A stretch of 64,000 bases of DNA. It comes from Williamsia sp. 1138 (GTDB lineage: Bacteria > Actinomycetota > Actinomycetes > Mycobacteriales > Mycobacteriaceae). Of the stretch, positions 7,404-17,156 are shown piece after piece. Position numbers and translations under genes: made by a program. Positions within the stretch are counted from its first letter, which is position 1. Each line of letters opens with the position of its first letter. The stretch covers positions 1 through 64,000 of the forward strand of contig NZ_MJEJ02000038.1 of the NCBI RefSeq assembly GCF_002095435.2, in the 5' to 3' direction. The notes beneath the pieces are model-generated. The model searched no databases. It was not told the origin of the DNA and worked only from the letters and a program-made list of their open reading frames with translations.

Positions 7404-8945
7404 ATGAACTTGGCAGACCTGACTCGGTTCTGGGGAAAGACGCGGTCTGCACAGCAGGCCATCGTGTTCGGAGACACTGCGCAGACCTGGGCCGAGGTCG
7501 ACGCGATCACCGACGCGCTGGCTCGTGGTCTGGCGGCGCGAGGTGTGTGCAAGGGCGATCGTGTCGCTGTGATGATGCTCAATCGACCGGAACTCGCTCA
7601 TGTCATCCTGGCAACTCTCAAGCTCGGTGCGATCAGTGTTCCGCTGAACTTCCGACTCACCGCAAGAGAACTCGCGCCGATGGTGGTCGATTCCGCGCCT
7701 CGGGTCGTGGTCATCGAAGACGAGTTCTCGCCCCTGCTCGAAGTCGCCGCGACGCAGACCGATTTCGAGATCTTTGCCATCGGCGGCAGTGCGCACCCGT
7801 CATACGACGTATTGATCGACCCCGGAACCGCGCCGGATGTTGCGATCGACGCCGATGACCCGGGCTTCATCTGCTACACCTCCGGAACCACCGGAGTCCA
7901 AAAAGGTGCCTTGATCACGCACCGGAACGCGATGACCCCGGGCCTGTCCCAAACCCTCACATTCGGATTCTCCTCCGCCGACCGGGTGCTGTGTTCCGCG
8001 CCTCTGGTGTACACCGGTTCGGTGCTGTCGGTCTTCATGCAGTTGGTCGTCGTGCCCGGCGCGACCATGGTGCTGCTGCGGGAGTACGACCCCCAGATCG
8101 CACTCGATACGCTCGAGCGCGAGCAGATCACCGCCGCCACAACCGTTCCGGTTATCTGGGAGCGGATGACCACCCTCCCGGGATTCGACGGGCGAAAGCT
8201 CGCCGACTTCACCTTCGCGGGAACGGGCGGCGCGCCGGTCAGTCTCGATCTCCTGGACTTTTACCGCTCCCACGGCATTCCTTTGACGCAGTGCTACGGC
8301 CTCACCGAGGCGTCGGGGATGGTGACCACCCTGCAGTACGAGGACGCTCGGTCTCGTCCCGGATTCGCCGGGTTGCCGATGGTCGGCACCCACGTCCGAA
8401 TCGGAGATCCCAGCGTGGACACTCCGTCCGGTGACGTCGGTGAGATCCTCGTTCGGGGTGAGCATGTGTTGCGCGAGTACTGGCGCAAGCCCGAAGCGAC
8501 CGCGTCCACCTTGGTCGACGGCTGGCTGCGCACCGGGGACCTGGGCCTGAAAGACGACGACGGCTTCCTCAGGATCGTGGACCGCAGCAAGGACATGCTC
8601 ATCTCAGGTGGACTCAATGTCTATCCGGCCGAGATCGAGAATGCGTTGCACGGGATAGAAGGTCTGGTCGACCTCGCGGTGATCGGTGTCCACGACGACC
8701 GGTGGGGCGAGGTGCCGATGGTGGTCTTCCACAGTGACCGCTCCGCCGATGACATCGTGGCCGACATCGCAAAGGTCGCCGGCGAGCATCTCGCAAAGTT
8801 CAAGCAGCCGAAGCATGCTGTGGCCCTGGACGAGCCATTGCCACGCACGTTCTCCGGAAAGCTCGCCAAGCCCAAGCTGCGGCAGCGTTTTCCATCGGTT
8901 CCGGGTGAGGCGCTCGCGGTCCAGGGTGTACCGACGCAGGCCTGA
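7404..8945 (+). CDS. Acyl-CoA synthetase (ANL superfamily, FadD-like), paralog 1
   Basis: A 513-residue AMP-forming ligase that activates a carboxylic acid to its CoA thioester. The P-loop Y-T-S-G-T-T-G-V-Q-K-G, the A5 motif Y-G-L-T-E-A, the hinge G-W-L-R-T-G-D-L and R-S-K-D-M-L-I-S-G-G, and the C-terminal catalytic lysine region S-G-K-L-A-K are all visible, so it looks functional. GAGGAG precedes the ATG. It heads a tightly packed operon with the three molybdopterin oxidoreductases. Two more ligases (17153 and 31592) are more similar to each other than to this one, suggesting different acid substrates along one pathway. Confidence 0.93.
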   Translation: MNLADLTRFWGKTRSAQQAIVFGDTAQTWAEVDAITDALARGLAARGVCKGDRVAVMMLNRPELAHVILATLKLGAISVPLNFRLTARELAPMVVDSAPRVVVIEDEFSPLLEVAATQTDFEIFAIGGSAHPSYDVLIDPGTAPDVAIDADDPGFICYTSGTTGVQKGALITHRNAMTPGLSQTLTFGFSSADRVLCSAPLVYTGSVLSVFMQLVVVPGATMVLLREYDPQIALDTLEREQITAATTVPVIWERMTTLPGFDGRKLADFTFAGTGGAPVSLDLLDFYRSHGIPLTQCYGLTEASGMVTTLQYEDARSRPGFAGLPMVGTHVRIGDPSVDTPSGDVGEILVRGEHVLREYWRKPEATASTLVDGWLRTGDLGLKDDDGFLRIVDRSKDMLISGGLNVYPAEIENALHGIEGLVDLAVIGVHDDRWGEVPMVVFHSDRSADDIVADIAKVAGEHLAKFKQPKHAVALDEPLPRTFSGKLAKPKLRQRFPSVPGEALAVQGVPTQA

Positions 8946-8966
8946 CGGCGTCGCCGAGAGGTCCGA

Positions 8967-11117
8967 ATGCTGCCCAACACATCTCGCCACGTCTCTTACT
9001 GCCGACTGTGCGCCTCCTCGTGCGGGGTCCTCGTCGATGTGGAGGACGGGCGGATCGGCCGAATCCTCGGCGACACCCATCACCCGATCTCCGGTGGGTA
9101 CACGTGTCCGAAAGGGCGCAGAGGCGGCGACCTGACCCACGGCCCAGGCCGTTTGACCACCTCGATGCGCCGAACTGACGGGACATCCTCCGACGGCGGC
9201 AGGCACGTTCCGGTTGCAGCGGCCGAGGCGGTCCGCGACATCGCGGCACGCCTCGGCGAGGTAGTCGCCCGGCACGGACCGGAGTCGGTGGCCATGTTCA
9301 CCGGGACACAGCACAACTTCGCGGCACTCACCCCGTTGATGGCCCGAGCGTGGTTTCGCGGCACCGGATCCCACAAGCTGTTTTCCACGATGACGATCGA
9401 CCAATCCGCGAAATGGGTTGTTGCCGAAAGAATGGGAACCTACCTGGGCGGCAGGCAACAATTCGAGGACGCTGACGTCTGGCTGCTTGCCGGGACCAAC
9501 CCGGTCGTCTCGGCCAACGGAGGCGACGGGGATGGCGCTGTGGTCCAGAACCCGTCGTGGACCCTGCGATCGGCCCGGGCGCGCGGGCTCCGGCTCATCG
9601 TCATCGATCCGCGGCGCACCGAGACTGCCGCACTGGCCGATATCCATCTGGCCCCACGCCCCGGGACCGATGCGGTTCTCTTCGCAGGATTGTTGCACGT
9701 GATTCTCGCGGAGGGGCTGCACGACAAAGACTTCACTGCGCGGTATGTCTCGGACTTTCCTCAGCTGACCGGAACCGTCTCCCCGGTGACGCCTGCTGTC
9801 GTCGAACGAATCTGCGCCGTACCCGCCGAGCAGGTCATCGAGACGGCGAGGGTTTTCGCCGGTGGGTCACGGGGGATGGCGACCAGCGGAACCGGAGTGT
9901 GCATGGGCCCGCACTCGAATGTGGCCGAGCACCTGCTCGCGGCACTGAACGTCGTCTGCGGTAGGTACCTGCGCGAAGGCGAACCGGCTGACGACCGTGC
10001 GGTGCTCACGCGGCAGGTACCGGCGCGCGCAGAGGTCGCCCCGGCCGACCGCGCCTATCGCCGCGGCTTCCGCAGCCGAATCGGCGGGCTGCGAGCGATT
10101 CGCGGGGAGCTACCGTCGGGCATTCTCGCCGACGAGATCCTCGAACCGGCCCCCGACCGGGTCCGCGCGCTGATCGTCTCGGGCGGCAACCCGGCTGCCG
10201 CACTGCCCGATCGAGACAAGACGCTGCGTGCCTTGCGGTCACTGGACCTGCTGGTGTGTATCGACCCCTGGATGTCTGACACTGCACGACTGGCGGGTTA
10301 CGTGATCGCTCCGACGACGATGTACGAGCGCGCAGACCACACCATGATCATGGAACCGTTCTTCCCGACTCCGTTTGCGCAGTTCACACCCGCCGTGCTG
10401 ACGCCGCCGGACGGCGTCGTGGACGACTGGCGCTTCTTCTTCGACCTCGCGGCCGCGTCGGGTCAACCGATCAAGTTCGCCGGTCGCCTGCTCGACCCCG
10501 ACAACCCGCCGACTGCCGAAGATCTGCTGGCGATGGCGGCCGAACGGGGCCGGGTTCCGATGAACGAGTTGGCGGCCGCGCCTCACGGGCGCCTCGCACC
10601 CCGCAGCGATTCGGTCGTCGGCCCTGCCGATCCGGAGCGGGCCGAACATCGCCTGACCCTGATGCCCGACGACGTCGCGGCTGAGCTGCGTTCGGCGTTG
10701 ACCGAAAACCCCGCCTCCGCGCGGTATCCACTTCTGCTGACCGTACGACGCATTCGCGAGGCGGTGAACTCCACCGGCACCAGAGTTCCCGGGTTGGTCC
10801 ATGGCGGGATCAATCCGATCTCCGTCCATCCCAGCGATCTGTCTTCCCTGGGGCTCCGCGACGGACAGCACGTCGAAGTCCGATCGTCGTCGGGGAAGCT
10901 ACGGACCCGCGCGCGGAGCGATTCCACTCTCACTCGGGGGACTGTCACGCTCACACATTGTTTCGGCAATCTCGACAGCGGGGAGTCCGGTGCGAACGTC
11001 AACGCTCTCACCGGAGCCAGCAACGGTGTGCAGACCATCAACGCGATGCCCGCTCTGACCGCCGTGCCGGTCGTGGTTGCGGCGGCGCCCCAGTCTCGAC
11101 GTCCGGAGACTCCGTGA
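8967..11117 (+). CDS. Molybdopterin (bis-MGD, DMSO-reductase superfamily) oxidoreductase, paralog 1
   Basis: A 716-residue cytoplasmic-type enzyme without a Tat signal. An N-terminal 4Fe-4S site is formed by C12, C15, C19 and C47. Large molybdopterin domains follow and the C-terminal MopB-binding barrel starts near residue 590 (P-L-L-L-T-V-R-R-I-R-E). There is no Cys or Sec in the usual metal-ligand region; instead S-x-x-T-x-D145-x3-K149 aligns with the same motif in the two paralogs downstream. The family includes formate dehydrogenases, acetylene hydratase and hydroxylating dehydrogenases, so the reaction is open. GAGAGG precedes the ATG at 8967. Its stop overlaps the next start (GTGA). Confidence 0.9.
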   Translation: MLPNTSRHVSYCRLCASSCGVLVDVEDGRIGRILGDTHHPISGGYTCPKGRRGGDLTHGPGRLTTSMRRTDGTSSDGGRHVPVAAAEAVRDIAARLGEVVARHGPESVAMFTGTQHNFAALTPLMARAWFRGTGSHKLFSTMTIDQSAKWVVAERMGTYLGGRQQFEDADVWLLAGTNPVVSANGGDGDGAVVQNPSWTLRSARARGLRLIVIDPRRTETAALADIHLAPRPGTDAVLFAGLLHVILAEGLHDKDFTARYVSDFPQLTGTVSPVTPAVVERICAVPAEQVIETARVFAGGSRGMATSGTGVCMGPHSNVAEHLLAALNVVCGRYLREGEPADDRAVLTRQVPARAEVAPADRAYRRGFRSRIGGLRAIRGELPSGILADEILEPAPDRVRALIVSGGNPAAALPDRDKTLRALRSLDLLVCIDPWMSDTARLAGYVIAPTTMYERADHTMIMEPFFPTPFAQFTPAVLTPPDGVVDDWRFFFDLAAASGQPIKFAGRLLDPDNPPTAEDLLAMAAERGRVPMNELAAAPHGRLAPRSDSVVGPADPERAEHRLTLMPDDVAAELRSALTENPASARYPLLLTVRRIREAVNSTGTRVPGLVHGGINPISVHPSDLSSLGLRDGQHVEVRSSSGKLRTRARSDSTLTRGTVTLTHCFGNLDSGESGANVNALTGASNGVQTINAMPALTAVPVVVAAAPQSRRPETP

Positions 11118-13351
11118 GCGCACTCACCGAAAACACTGTCGGGCACCGGATATGTCCACTCTGCGAATCCACCTGCGGGTTGCTGGTGGAACTCGAGGGC
11201 AGAAGGGTCGTCGGTGTGTCGCCGAACGACGATGACCTGCTGAGCGGCGGCCACAGTTGTGCGAAGGGTTTGGGTCTGGGCCGGATCGAGGGCGACCCGG
11301 ACCGGATCCGGTCGCCGCTGCTGCGCACTGATACCGGTGGGTTCCGGGAGGCCACCTGGGACGAAGCCTTCGCCGAGATCAACAGGCGCCTGCCTGAATT
11401 CGTTGCGGACGCCGGCAGTTGCGCCATCTATCACGGCAATCCCGCCGCGCACCACCTCGATGCCACCTTCTATCTGGGTGAACTGATCAGCGCGCTCGGT
11501 ACCCGAAACATCTATTCGCCGGCCAGCGTCGACACCTGGCCGAAGAACTTGGCGCACATGTTGCTGTACGGCGGCGGACTGGGTCTGAGCCTGCCCGACA
11601 TCGACCGCACCGACTACTTTCTGGTCTTGGGTTCGAATCCGATGGTGTCGAACGGCAGTACGGTGACCGCACCCGGCATGGAGCAGAGATTGCGTGTGCT
11701 CCGGGAACGGGGCGGCACACTTGTGGTGGTGGACCCGGTTCGCACCCGCACTGCAGAGGTCGCTGATCTGCACGTGCCGATCCGGCCGGGCACCGATGCC
11801 TTGTTCTTGCTGGGTGTGCTCTCTGCGATCGCGACCGAGGGGCTGACCCGGCGTGATCGGGTGCCGGAGGTGGTGGACGGTCTCGACGAGATGCTCACCC
11901 TCACTGCCGATTATGAACCGGATGTGGTCGCGACGGCGTGCGGCATCGACGCGGAGCTGATCCGTACGGTCGCGCGCGGTTTCGCCGGTGCACCTTCAGC
12001 TGTGGCACACAGCCGGATCGGTACGTGCATGCAGGAATTCGGAACCCTGGCCAACTGGCTTGTCGAAGTCCTGACCATCGTCACGGGGAACCTGGACCGA
12101 CCAGGCGGTGCGATGTTCTCGCTCCCGCCGGCAGGCGGTCAGAATACCTGGCCGGTGTCGAGACCACCGAAGCTCATGTTCGACCGGTGGCGTTCGCGGG
12201 TGCGTGATCTCCCGGAGGCGATGGGGGAGTTGCCGGGTGTCTGCTTCGCAGAGGAGATCCTGACCCCCGGGCCCGGCCGGACCCGAGCTCTGATCACCCT
12301 CGCAGGTAATCCCGCGCGTTCGCTCCCCAACAGCGCCGCGATCGAGCGGGCCCTCGGCGCCCTCGATTTCATGGTGTCGATCGACTGCTATGTGAACGAG
12401 ACGACGCGCTACGCCGACGTCATCTTGCCGCCGCCGCCGTTGGTGACCCGTGGGCACCACGATGTGACGCTGGCCCACTTCCAGATCCGGAATGTCGCCC
12501 GGTACACCCCGCCGTTGCTGGATCTCGCCGACGATGAACGCGCCGAGTGGCAGATCCTGCTGCGGCTGGCAGCGATAGCGAAGGGGACTCCGGAGCGGAC
12601 GGTCGAGGAGATCGATGACGACGTGGCTGTCATCGCCACCCGCCGGGCAGCGAAGCTCGCCGGCTGCGAACCGGCCGCGGCGGCGATTGCCACCGGCTCA
12701 CGCCGCGGTCCGCTTCGCCTCCTGGACCTTCGGCTCCGCAGCGGGCCCTACGGCGACCGGTTCGGGCTTGAACCTGCAGGCCTGACTCTCGAACTGCTGG
12801 AACAGAACCCGGACGGCATCGACCATGGTCCTCTGACTCCCCGGCTACCCGAGGTCCTGCGCACCCCGGATGGTCGGGTCAACCTGGTCCCGCCGATGAT
12901 CACCGCCGACCTGCCGAGGCTGCGTGCGTCGATGGCCCGCCCCGTCGACAACCTCTTGCTCATTAACCGTCGGCAGCGGCGGGGGATGAACTCGTGGTTG
13001 CACAACGCGCTTCCGCAGCCGGACGGTGGGCAGTGCGCGCTGATGATGGACCCGCACGACGCCGCGATGCGCGGCCTGGTGGACGGTGACCGGGTGGCCG
13101 TCACGTCTTCCACGAACACTGTGCACGCCGAACTGCGCGTCGACGCCGCGATGCGCACCGGCGTGGTGAGCATGCCGCACGGATGGGGACACAGCGCACC
13201 GGGCCTGCGGACGCCACGATCGGAGGCCGTTCCCGGAAGCAACTACAACGCGTTGGTGGATGACTCCACCGAACTCGAGGCGCTGACCTCATCACCCATC
13301 TTCAACGGAGTCCCGGTCAGCGTGACCCGACTGAGCGAGGAGCGATCCTGA
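11114..13351 (+). CDS. Molybdopterin oxidoreductase, paralog 2
   Basis: A 745-residue DMSO-reductase-superfamily protein starting at GTG 11114, overlapping the upstream stop. The 4Fe-4S ligands are C14, C17, C21 and C49. The putative metal-ligand segment reads S-P-A-S-V-D140-T-W-P-K144, matching the S/T-x-D-x3-K motif seen in paralogs 1 and 3. The C-terminal part contains the M-N-S-W-L-H-N motif and M-P-H-G-W-G-H of the cofactor-binding barrel, both shared with paralog 3. The TGA overlaps the ATG of the ferredoxin reductase at 13351, so all four genes are translationally coupled. It lacks a Tat signal and probably works in the cytoplasm with that reductase. Confidence 0.9.
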   Translation: MSALTENTVGHRICPLCESTCGLLVELEGRRVVGVSPNDDDLLSGGHSCAKGLGLGRIEGDPDRIRSPLLRTDTGGFREATWDEAFAEINRRLPEFVADAGSCAIYHGNPAAHHLDATFYLGELISALGTRNIYSPASVDTWPKNLAHMLLYGGGLGLSLPDIDRTDYFLVLGSNPMVSNGSTVTAPGMEQRLRVLRERGGTLVVVDPVRTRTAEVADLHVPIRPGTDALFLLGVLSAIATEGLTRRDRVPEVVDGLDEMLTLTADYEPDVVATACGIDAELIRTVARGFAGAPSAVAHSRIGTCMQEFGTLANWLVEVLTIVTGNLDRPGGAMFSLPPAGGQNTWPVSRPPKLMFDRWRSRVRDLPEAMGELPGVCFAEEILTPGPGRTRALITLAGNPARSLPNSAAIERALGALDFMVSIDCYVNETTRYADVILPPPPLVTRGHHDVTLAHFQIRNVARYTPPLLDLADDERAEWQILLRLAAIAKGTPERTVEEIDDDVAVIATRRAAKLAGCEPAAAAIATGSRRGPLRLLDLRLRSGPYGDRFGLEPAGLTLELLEQNPDGIDHGPLTPRLPEVLRTPDGRVNLVPPMITADLPRLRASMARPVDNLLLINRRQRRGMNSWLHNALPQPDGGQCALMMDPHDAAMRGLVDGDRVAVTSSTNTVHAELRVDAAMRTGVVSMPHGWGHSAPGLRTPRSEAVPGSNYNALVDDSTELEALTSSPIFNGVPVSVTRLSEERS

Positions 13352-15000
13352 TGGCCTACGTCGTCACCCAGAACTGCTGCAACGACGCCACCTGCGCCGC
13401 GGTGTGTCCGGTCGACTGCATTCACCCCACGCCCGCGGAACGGGACTATTCGCGTACCGAGATGCTCTACATCGACCCGGCCACGTGCATCGACTGCGGA
13501 GCCTGCGCAGACGTGTGTCCGGTGGATGCGATCGTGCCCGGGGACGCGATCGCTCCCGACGTCGACCGATACCGGGAGATGAATGCCGATTACTTCCAAC
13601 GAAACCCACGAGCGACGGGGTCGGGCGCGCATGTGCAACCGCTACCCCTGACGCTCGCGACAGCGGTTGTCGCTGATCCACCCGCACTGCGGGTTGCGAT
13701 CGTCGGGTCGGGACCGTCCGCGTTCTACGCGGCCGAAGAGTTGCTGGCCAGACGCGACATCGCCGCAGAGGTCACGATGTTCGAGCGGCTCCCGGTGGCC
13801 GGCGGGTTGGTCCGATTCGGTGTCGCCCCGGATCACTGGCACACCAAGACCGTGGACAAGGTGTTCAACCGCACCGCGAGGCGAGCCGGCTTCACGTTCC
13901 ACCTTGGCGTCGACGTCGGACGGGACCTCAGCCTCGACGAGGTCTTGGCCCATCACCACGCGGTGATCCACGCATCCGGAGCATCGGGTGACCGACGGCT
14001 CGGCATCTCAGGCGAGGATCTTCCGGGCAGCGGCTCGGCGCGTGAGTTCGTCGCCTGGTACAACGGTCATCCCGACCAGGCCAACGCCTCTTTCGACCTG
14101 TCGACGAGGCGGGTGGTCGTCGTCGGTAACGGCAACGTGGCCCTCGACGTCGCGCGAATCCTGGTGTCCGACGTGGACGTTTTGCGGCGGACGGATATCG
14201 CCGACCACGCGCTGGCGACGTTGGCCGACAGCGCGGTCGAAGAAGTGATCGTTCTCGGCCGCCGAGGTCCCGAGTTCGCCGCCTGCACCACCCCGGAGCT
14301 CCTTGCTCTGGGCTCGCTGCCCGGGATCGACGTCCTCGTCGAGGGGCCGGTGACGGCAGAACCGGACTCGTCGATCAAGATGCAGATTCTCGCCGAGTAC
14401 GCACAGCGGGAGCCAACACCGGGGAATCGGCGCATCATCATGCGTTTCGGGTCCACGCCGGAGGCCGTGATCGGCTCACAACACATCGAGGCGCTGGAGG
14501 TGAGAGCCACCGAGGATGGGTCCTTCGCCCGAATCGATTGCGGATTGCTGTTGCGGGCAGTCGGATACCGCGGGCGCCCGATCGAAGGGTTGCCCTTCGA
14601 CTCTGCAACCGGCACTGTCGCCAACGTCGCGGGTCGCGTGGTCGAGCCGCTCACCGACAAGGCCGTCACCGGGCATTACACCGCGGGCTGGATCAAACGG
14701 GGCGCGACCGGGGTGATCGGCACCAATCGATACTGCGCAGCGGAGACGGTGGCCACCTTGCTCGATGATCACCGCCGGGGACTCCTCGAAACGCCGGAGG
14801 GATCCGAGGCTGACCTGGAAGAGCTGGTGCGGCAACGCTGTCCGGACGCACTCAGCGGTACGGATTGGCGAAGCATCGACCGGTACGAGCGAGCGCGCGG
14901 CCGGGAGGTGGATCGACCACGTATCAAGATCGTCGATGCGCGCGAGGCGGCAGCGGTCGCCTCTGCAAGCCGATCGTCGTGTCCGTCAGTCGCCGGATGA
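13351..15000 (+). CDS. Ferredoxin / ferredoxin-NADP(H) reductase fusion (FprB-like)
   Basis: A 549-residue fusion. Residues 1-70 form a bacterial two-cluster ferredoxin (C9, C15, C19 and C46, C49, C52, C56). From about residue 112 (V-A-I-V-G-S-G-P-S-A) there is an adrenodoxin-reductase-type FAD/NADPH oxidoreductase with R-F-G-V-A-P-D-H and the second nucleotide site V-V-V-G-N-G-N-V-A-L-D. The architecture matches mycobacterial FprB. It lies between molybdopterin genes 2 and 3 with overlapping stops and starts, so it is the likely electron path between those enzymes and NADP(H), probably as an electron acceptor for oxidation or a donor for reduction. Confidence 0.92.
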   Translation: MAYVVTQNCCNDATCAAVCPVDCIHPTPAERDYSRTEMLYIDPATCIDCGACADVCPVDAIVPGDAIAPDVDRYREMNADYFQRNPRATGSGAHVQPLPLTLATAVVADPPALRVAIVGSGPSAFYAAEELLARRDIAAEVTMFERLPVAGGLVRFGVAPDHWHTKTVDKVFNRTARRAGFTFHLGVDVGRDLSLDEVLAHHHAVIHASGASGDRRLGISGEDLPGSGSAREFVAWYNGHPDQANASFDLSTRRVVVVGNGNVALDVARILVSDVDVLRRTDIADHALATLADSAVEEVIVLGRRGPEFAACTTPELLALGSLPGIDVLVEGPVTAEPDSSIKMQILAEYAQREPTPGNRRIIMRFGSTPEAVIGSQHIEALEVRATEDGSFARIDCGLLLRAVGYRGRPIEGLPFDSATGTVANVAGRVVEPLTDKAVTGHYTAGWIKRGATGVIGTNRYCAAETVATLLDDHRRGLLETPEGSEADLEELVRQRCPDALSGTDWRSIDRYERARGREVDRPRIKIVDAREAAAVASASRSSCPSVAG

Positions 15001-17156
15001 GCGTGTCCGACCCGGCGCAGGTGCACACCTTTTGCCGCATCTGCGAGCCGGGATGTGGACTGCTCGCCGAGGTGGCCGACGGTGCCGTCGTACGCCTGCA
15101 ACCGGACTCCGATCACCCTGTGCACAAGGGATTTGCCTGCCACAAGGGTGTGCACTACCTGCAGGTTCACGACGACCCGGACCGGATCGACAGACCCCTC
15201 AAGCGAATGAATCCGCGCAGCGAGGAGCGCGGTGTCTTCGAGCCCATCGAATGGGACGATGCCGTGAGGGAGATCGCCGAGAAGCTGTTGCAACTGCGTG
15301 GTGATCACGGCCGAAACTCGGTTGGCATCTATCAGGGCAACCCGTCGGCGTTCAATGGCGCCTACTACGCGAACGCGGCGTCGATCGCCCGCGGATTCGA
15401 CACCCGGATGCGTTTCAGCGCCGGAACGCAGGACACATCCGCCAAGTACGCGGCAAGCGAGGCGATCTACGGGGCGTCGATGGCCCATCCGATCCCTGAT
15501 CTGCTCCACACCGACTACTTTCTGTGCCTCGGGAGCAACCCTGCGGTGTCGCACATGACGCTGATCCACATCTCGGACCCGATGGCGAAGATTCGGAACG
15601 TGAAAAAGCGAGGTGGCACAACCCTGTTCGTCAATCCGCGTCAGATCGAGTCGGCGGGCCCCGAGACCGGTGAGGTGCTGCTGATCAAGCCGGACACCGA
15701 CTTCTACTTCCTTGCCGGGATCGTGCACGAGATCGCCTTCGGTATCGGTTTCGACCGGGAAGAGGTGCAGCGGCATGCGAAGGGCATCGACGAACTCCTT
15801 GATTTCGTGGCGCACTACCCGGTCGAGCGAGTCGCCGAGGTCACCGGAATCCAGGCCGCCCGGATCAGGCAGGTCGCCGCCGAGTTCTGCGCGGCGCCGA
15901 GCGCGAGTGTCTACATGGCCACCGGCGTCAACCAGGGACGCCAAGGTGCGCTGGCCTATTGGATGCTGAACATGGTGAGTCTGCTGTCGGGCAACCTCGG
16001 ACGTCGCGGAGGCAACATCTATTCTCGTGGGGTCGCGGACGTGGTCCAGAACTCGAAACGCAGGCGGGCCGATCCGTTCTTCACCGGACCACTGGGCACG
16101 ATGCGTACGGTGAGCGGCGATCTGCCGGCAGCTCTGCTGCCTGACTTCATCGACAACGCCGACGACCCGATCCGCGCGTTGATCGTGGTGTCGGGAAATC
16201 CGCTGTTGTCGGTGGGCGGGGGAGCGCGTCTGCGCGAGGCCTTCGGCAAGCTCGAACTGATCGTCACCATCGATCTGTACCGCACGGTCACCGGTGAGAT
16301 GGCGGATTACGTGCTGCCCGCGACCGATTGGCTGGAACGCGAGGACATCAACTTCCTCAACACCATGGGTGTAGCGATAGAACCGTATGTGCAGTACACA
16401 CCGGCGGTGGTAGTGCCCGCGGGTGAGCGTCGCGACGACTGGTGGATCCTCTCGCGCATACTGCAGGAGATGGGGGTGGCCACACTCCTCGACGATCCGC
16501 ACCCCGACCCCTTCGCGATCGTCGACGCCGTGATGAATGATTCCGGTCTGTCGGTCGATCTGTTGAAGAAGATGCCTTGCCAGACTGCAGTGTTGCCCGA
16601 AGCTGTTCCTTCCCAGGTGTTCAGCATCGCCGTGCAACACGACGACGGTCTGATCGACTGTTTCCCGGCCGTCTTCGAGAGTGCGTGCCGGACTGCAGCA
16701 GATATCTACGACGAGCTGGTCGCTGAACCCCTCGGCCAGCTCAAACTCATCACGCGGCGCACCAACTTCATGGTCAACAGCTGGCTACACAACCTGCCGG
16801 TACTCAAACAAGGTGTTCATCAGGACAATCCGCTGTGGATCAATCCTGACGATGCGCGCCGGCTGTCGCTGGTCGACGGGGACACGGTCCACGTCAGCAA
16901 CCGGTACGGGAAAGTCGACGCCGTCTTGGTGTGCGACGACACCCTGAGAACCGGTGTTGTGGCAATGACACACGGTTGGGGGCAAGGCGCCGCTCGGGGT
17001 CTGGACGTCGCCCGCCGACACCCGGGTGTGAACGCCAACCAGCTTTCGCCGACCGGTGCCGGGGCGTTCGATCCGCTCAGCAATCAATCGCACCTCACCG
17101 GAATCAACGTCGAAGTGTCCCGGGACACTCGTACAGCAGCAGGAGGAAACTTATGA
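14997..17156 (+). CDS. Molybdopterin oxidoreductase, paralog 3
   Basis: A 719-residue DMSO-reductase-superfamily protein with ATG 14997 overlapping the reductase stop (ATGA). The 4Fe-4S ligands are C13, C16, C20 and C48. The ligand-region motif reads S-A-G-T-Q-D146-T-S-A-K150. The C-terminal domain has F-M-V-N-S-W-L-H-N-L-P and M-T-H-G-W-G-Q. Paralogs 2 and 3 appear closer to each other than to paralog 1. A run of three tandem copies with one dedicated reductase suggests distinct substrates or a heteromeric complex; the sequence does not decide between these. Its stop overlaps the next ligase gene start. Confidence 0.9.
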   Translation: MSVSDPAQVHTFCRICEPGCGLLAEVADGAVVRLQPDSDHPVHKGFACHKGVHYLQVHDDPDRIDRPLKRMNPRSEERGVFEPIEWDDAVREIAEKLLQLRGDHGRNSVGIYQGNPSAFNGAYYANAASIARGFDTRMRFSAGTQDTSAKYAASEAIYGASMAHPIPDLLHTDYFLCLGSNPAVSHMTLIHISDPMAKIRNVKKRGGTTLFVNPRQIESAGPETGEVLLIKPDTDFYFLAGIVHEIAFGIGFDREEVQRHAKGIDELLDFVAHYPVERVAEVTGIQAARIRQVAAEFCAAPSASVYMATGVNQGRQGALAYWMLNMVSLLSGNLGRRGGNIYSRGVADVVQNSKRRRADPFFTGPLGTMRTVSGDLPAALLPDFIDNADDPIRALIVVSGNPLLSVGGGARLREAFGKLELIVTIDLYRTVTGEMADYVLPATDWLEREDINFLNTMGVAIEPYVQYTPAVVVPAGERRDDWWILSRILQEMGVATLLDDPHPDPFAIVDAVMNDSGLSVDLLKKMPCQTAVLPEAVPSQVFSIAVQHDDGLIDCFPAVFESACRTAADIYDELVAEPLGQLKLITRRTNFMVNSWLHNLPVLKQGVHQDNPLWINPDDARRLSLVDGDTVHVSNRYGKVDAVLVCDDTLRTGVVAMTHGWGQGAARGLDVARRHPGVNANQLSPTGAGAFDPLSNQSHLTGINVEVSRDTRTAAGGNL

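Noticed and set aside
14769-16640. Minus-strand open frame of 623 codons
   Set aside because: It lies antisense to the end of the ferredoxin reductase and molybdopterin paralog 3, which carry clear motifs. The long frame is a by-product of high GC content.
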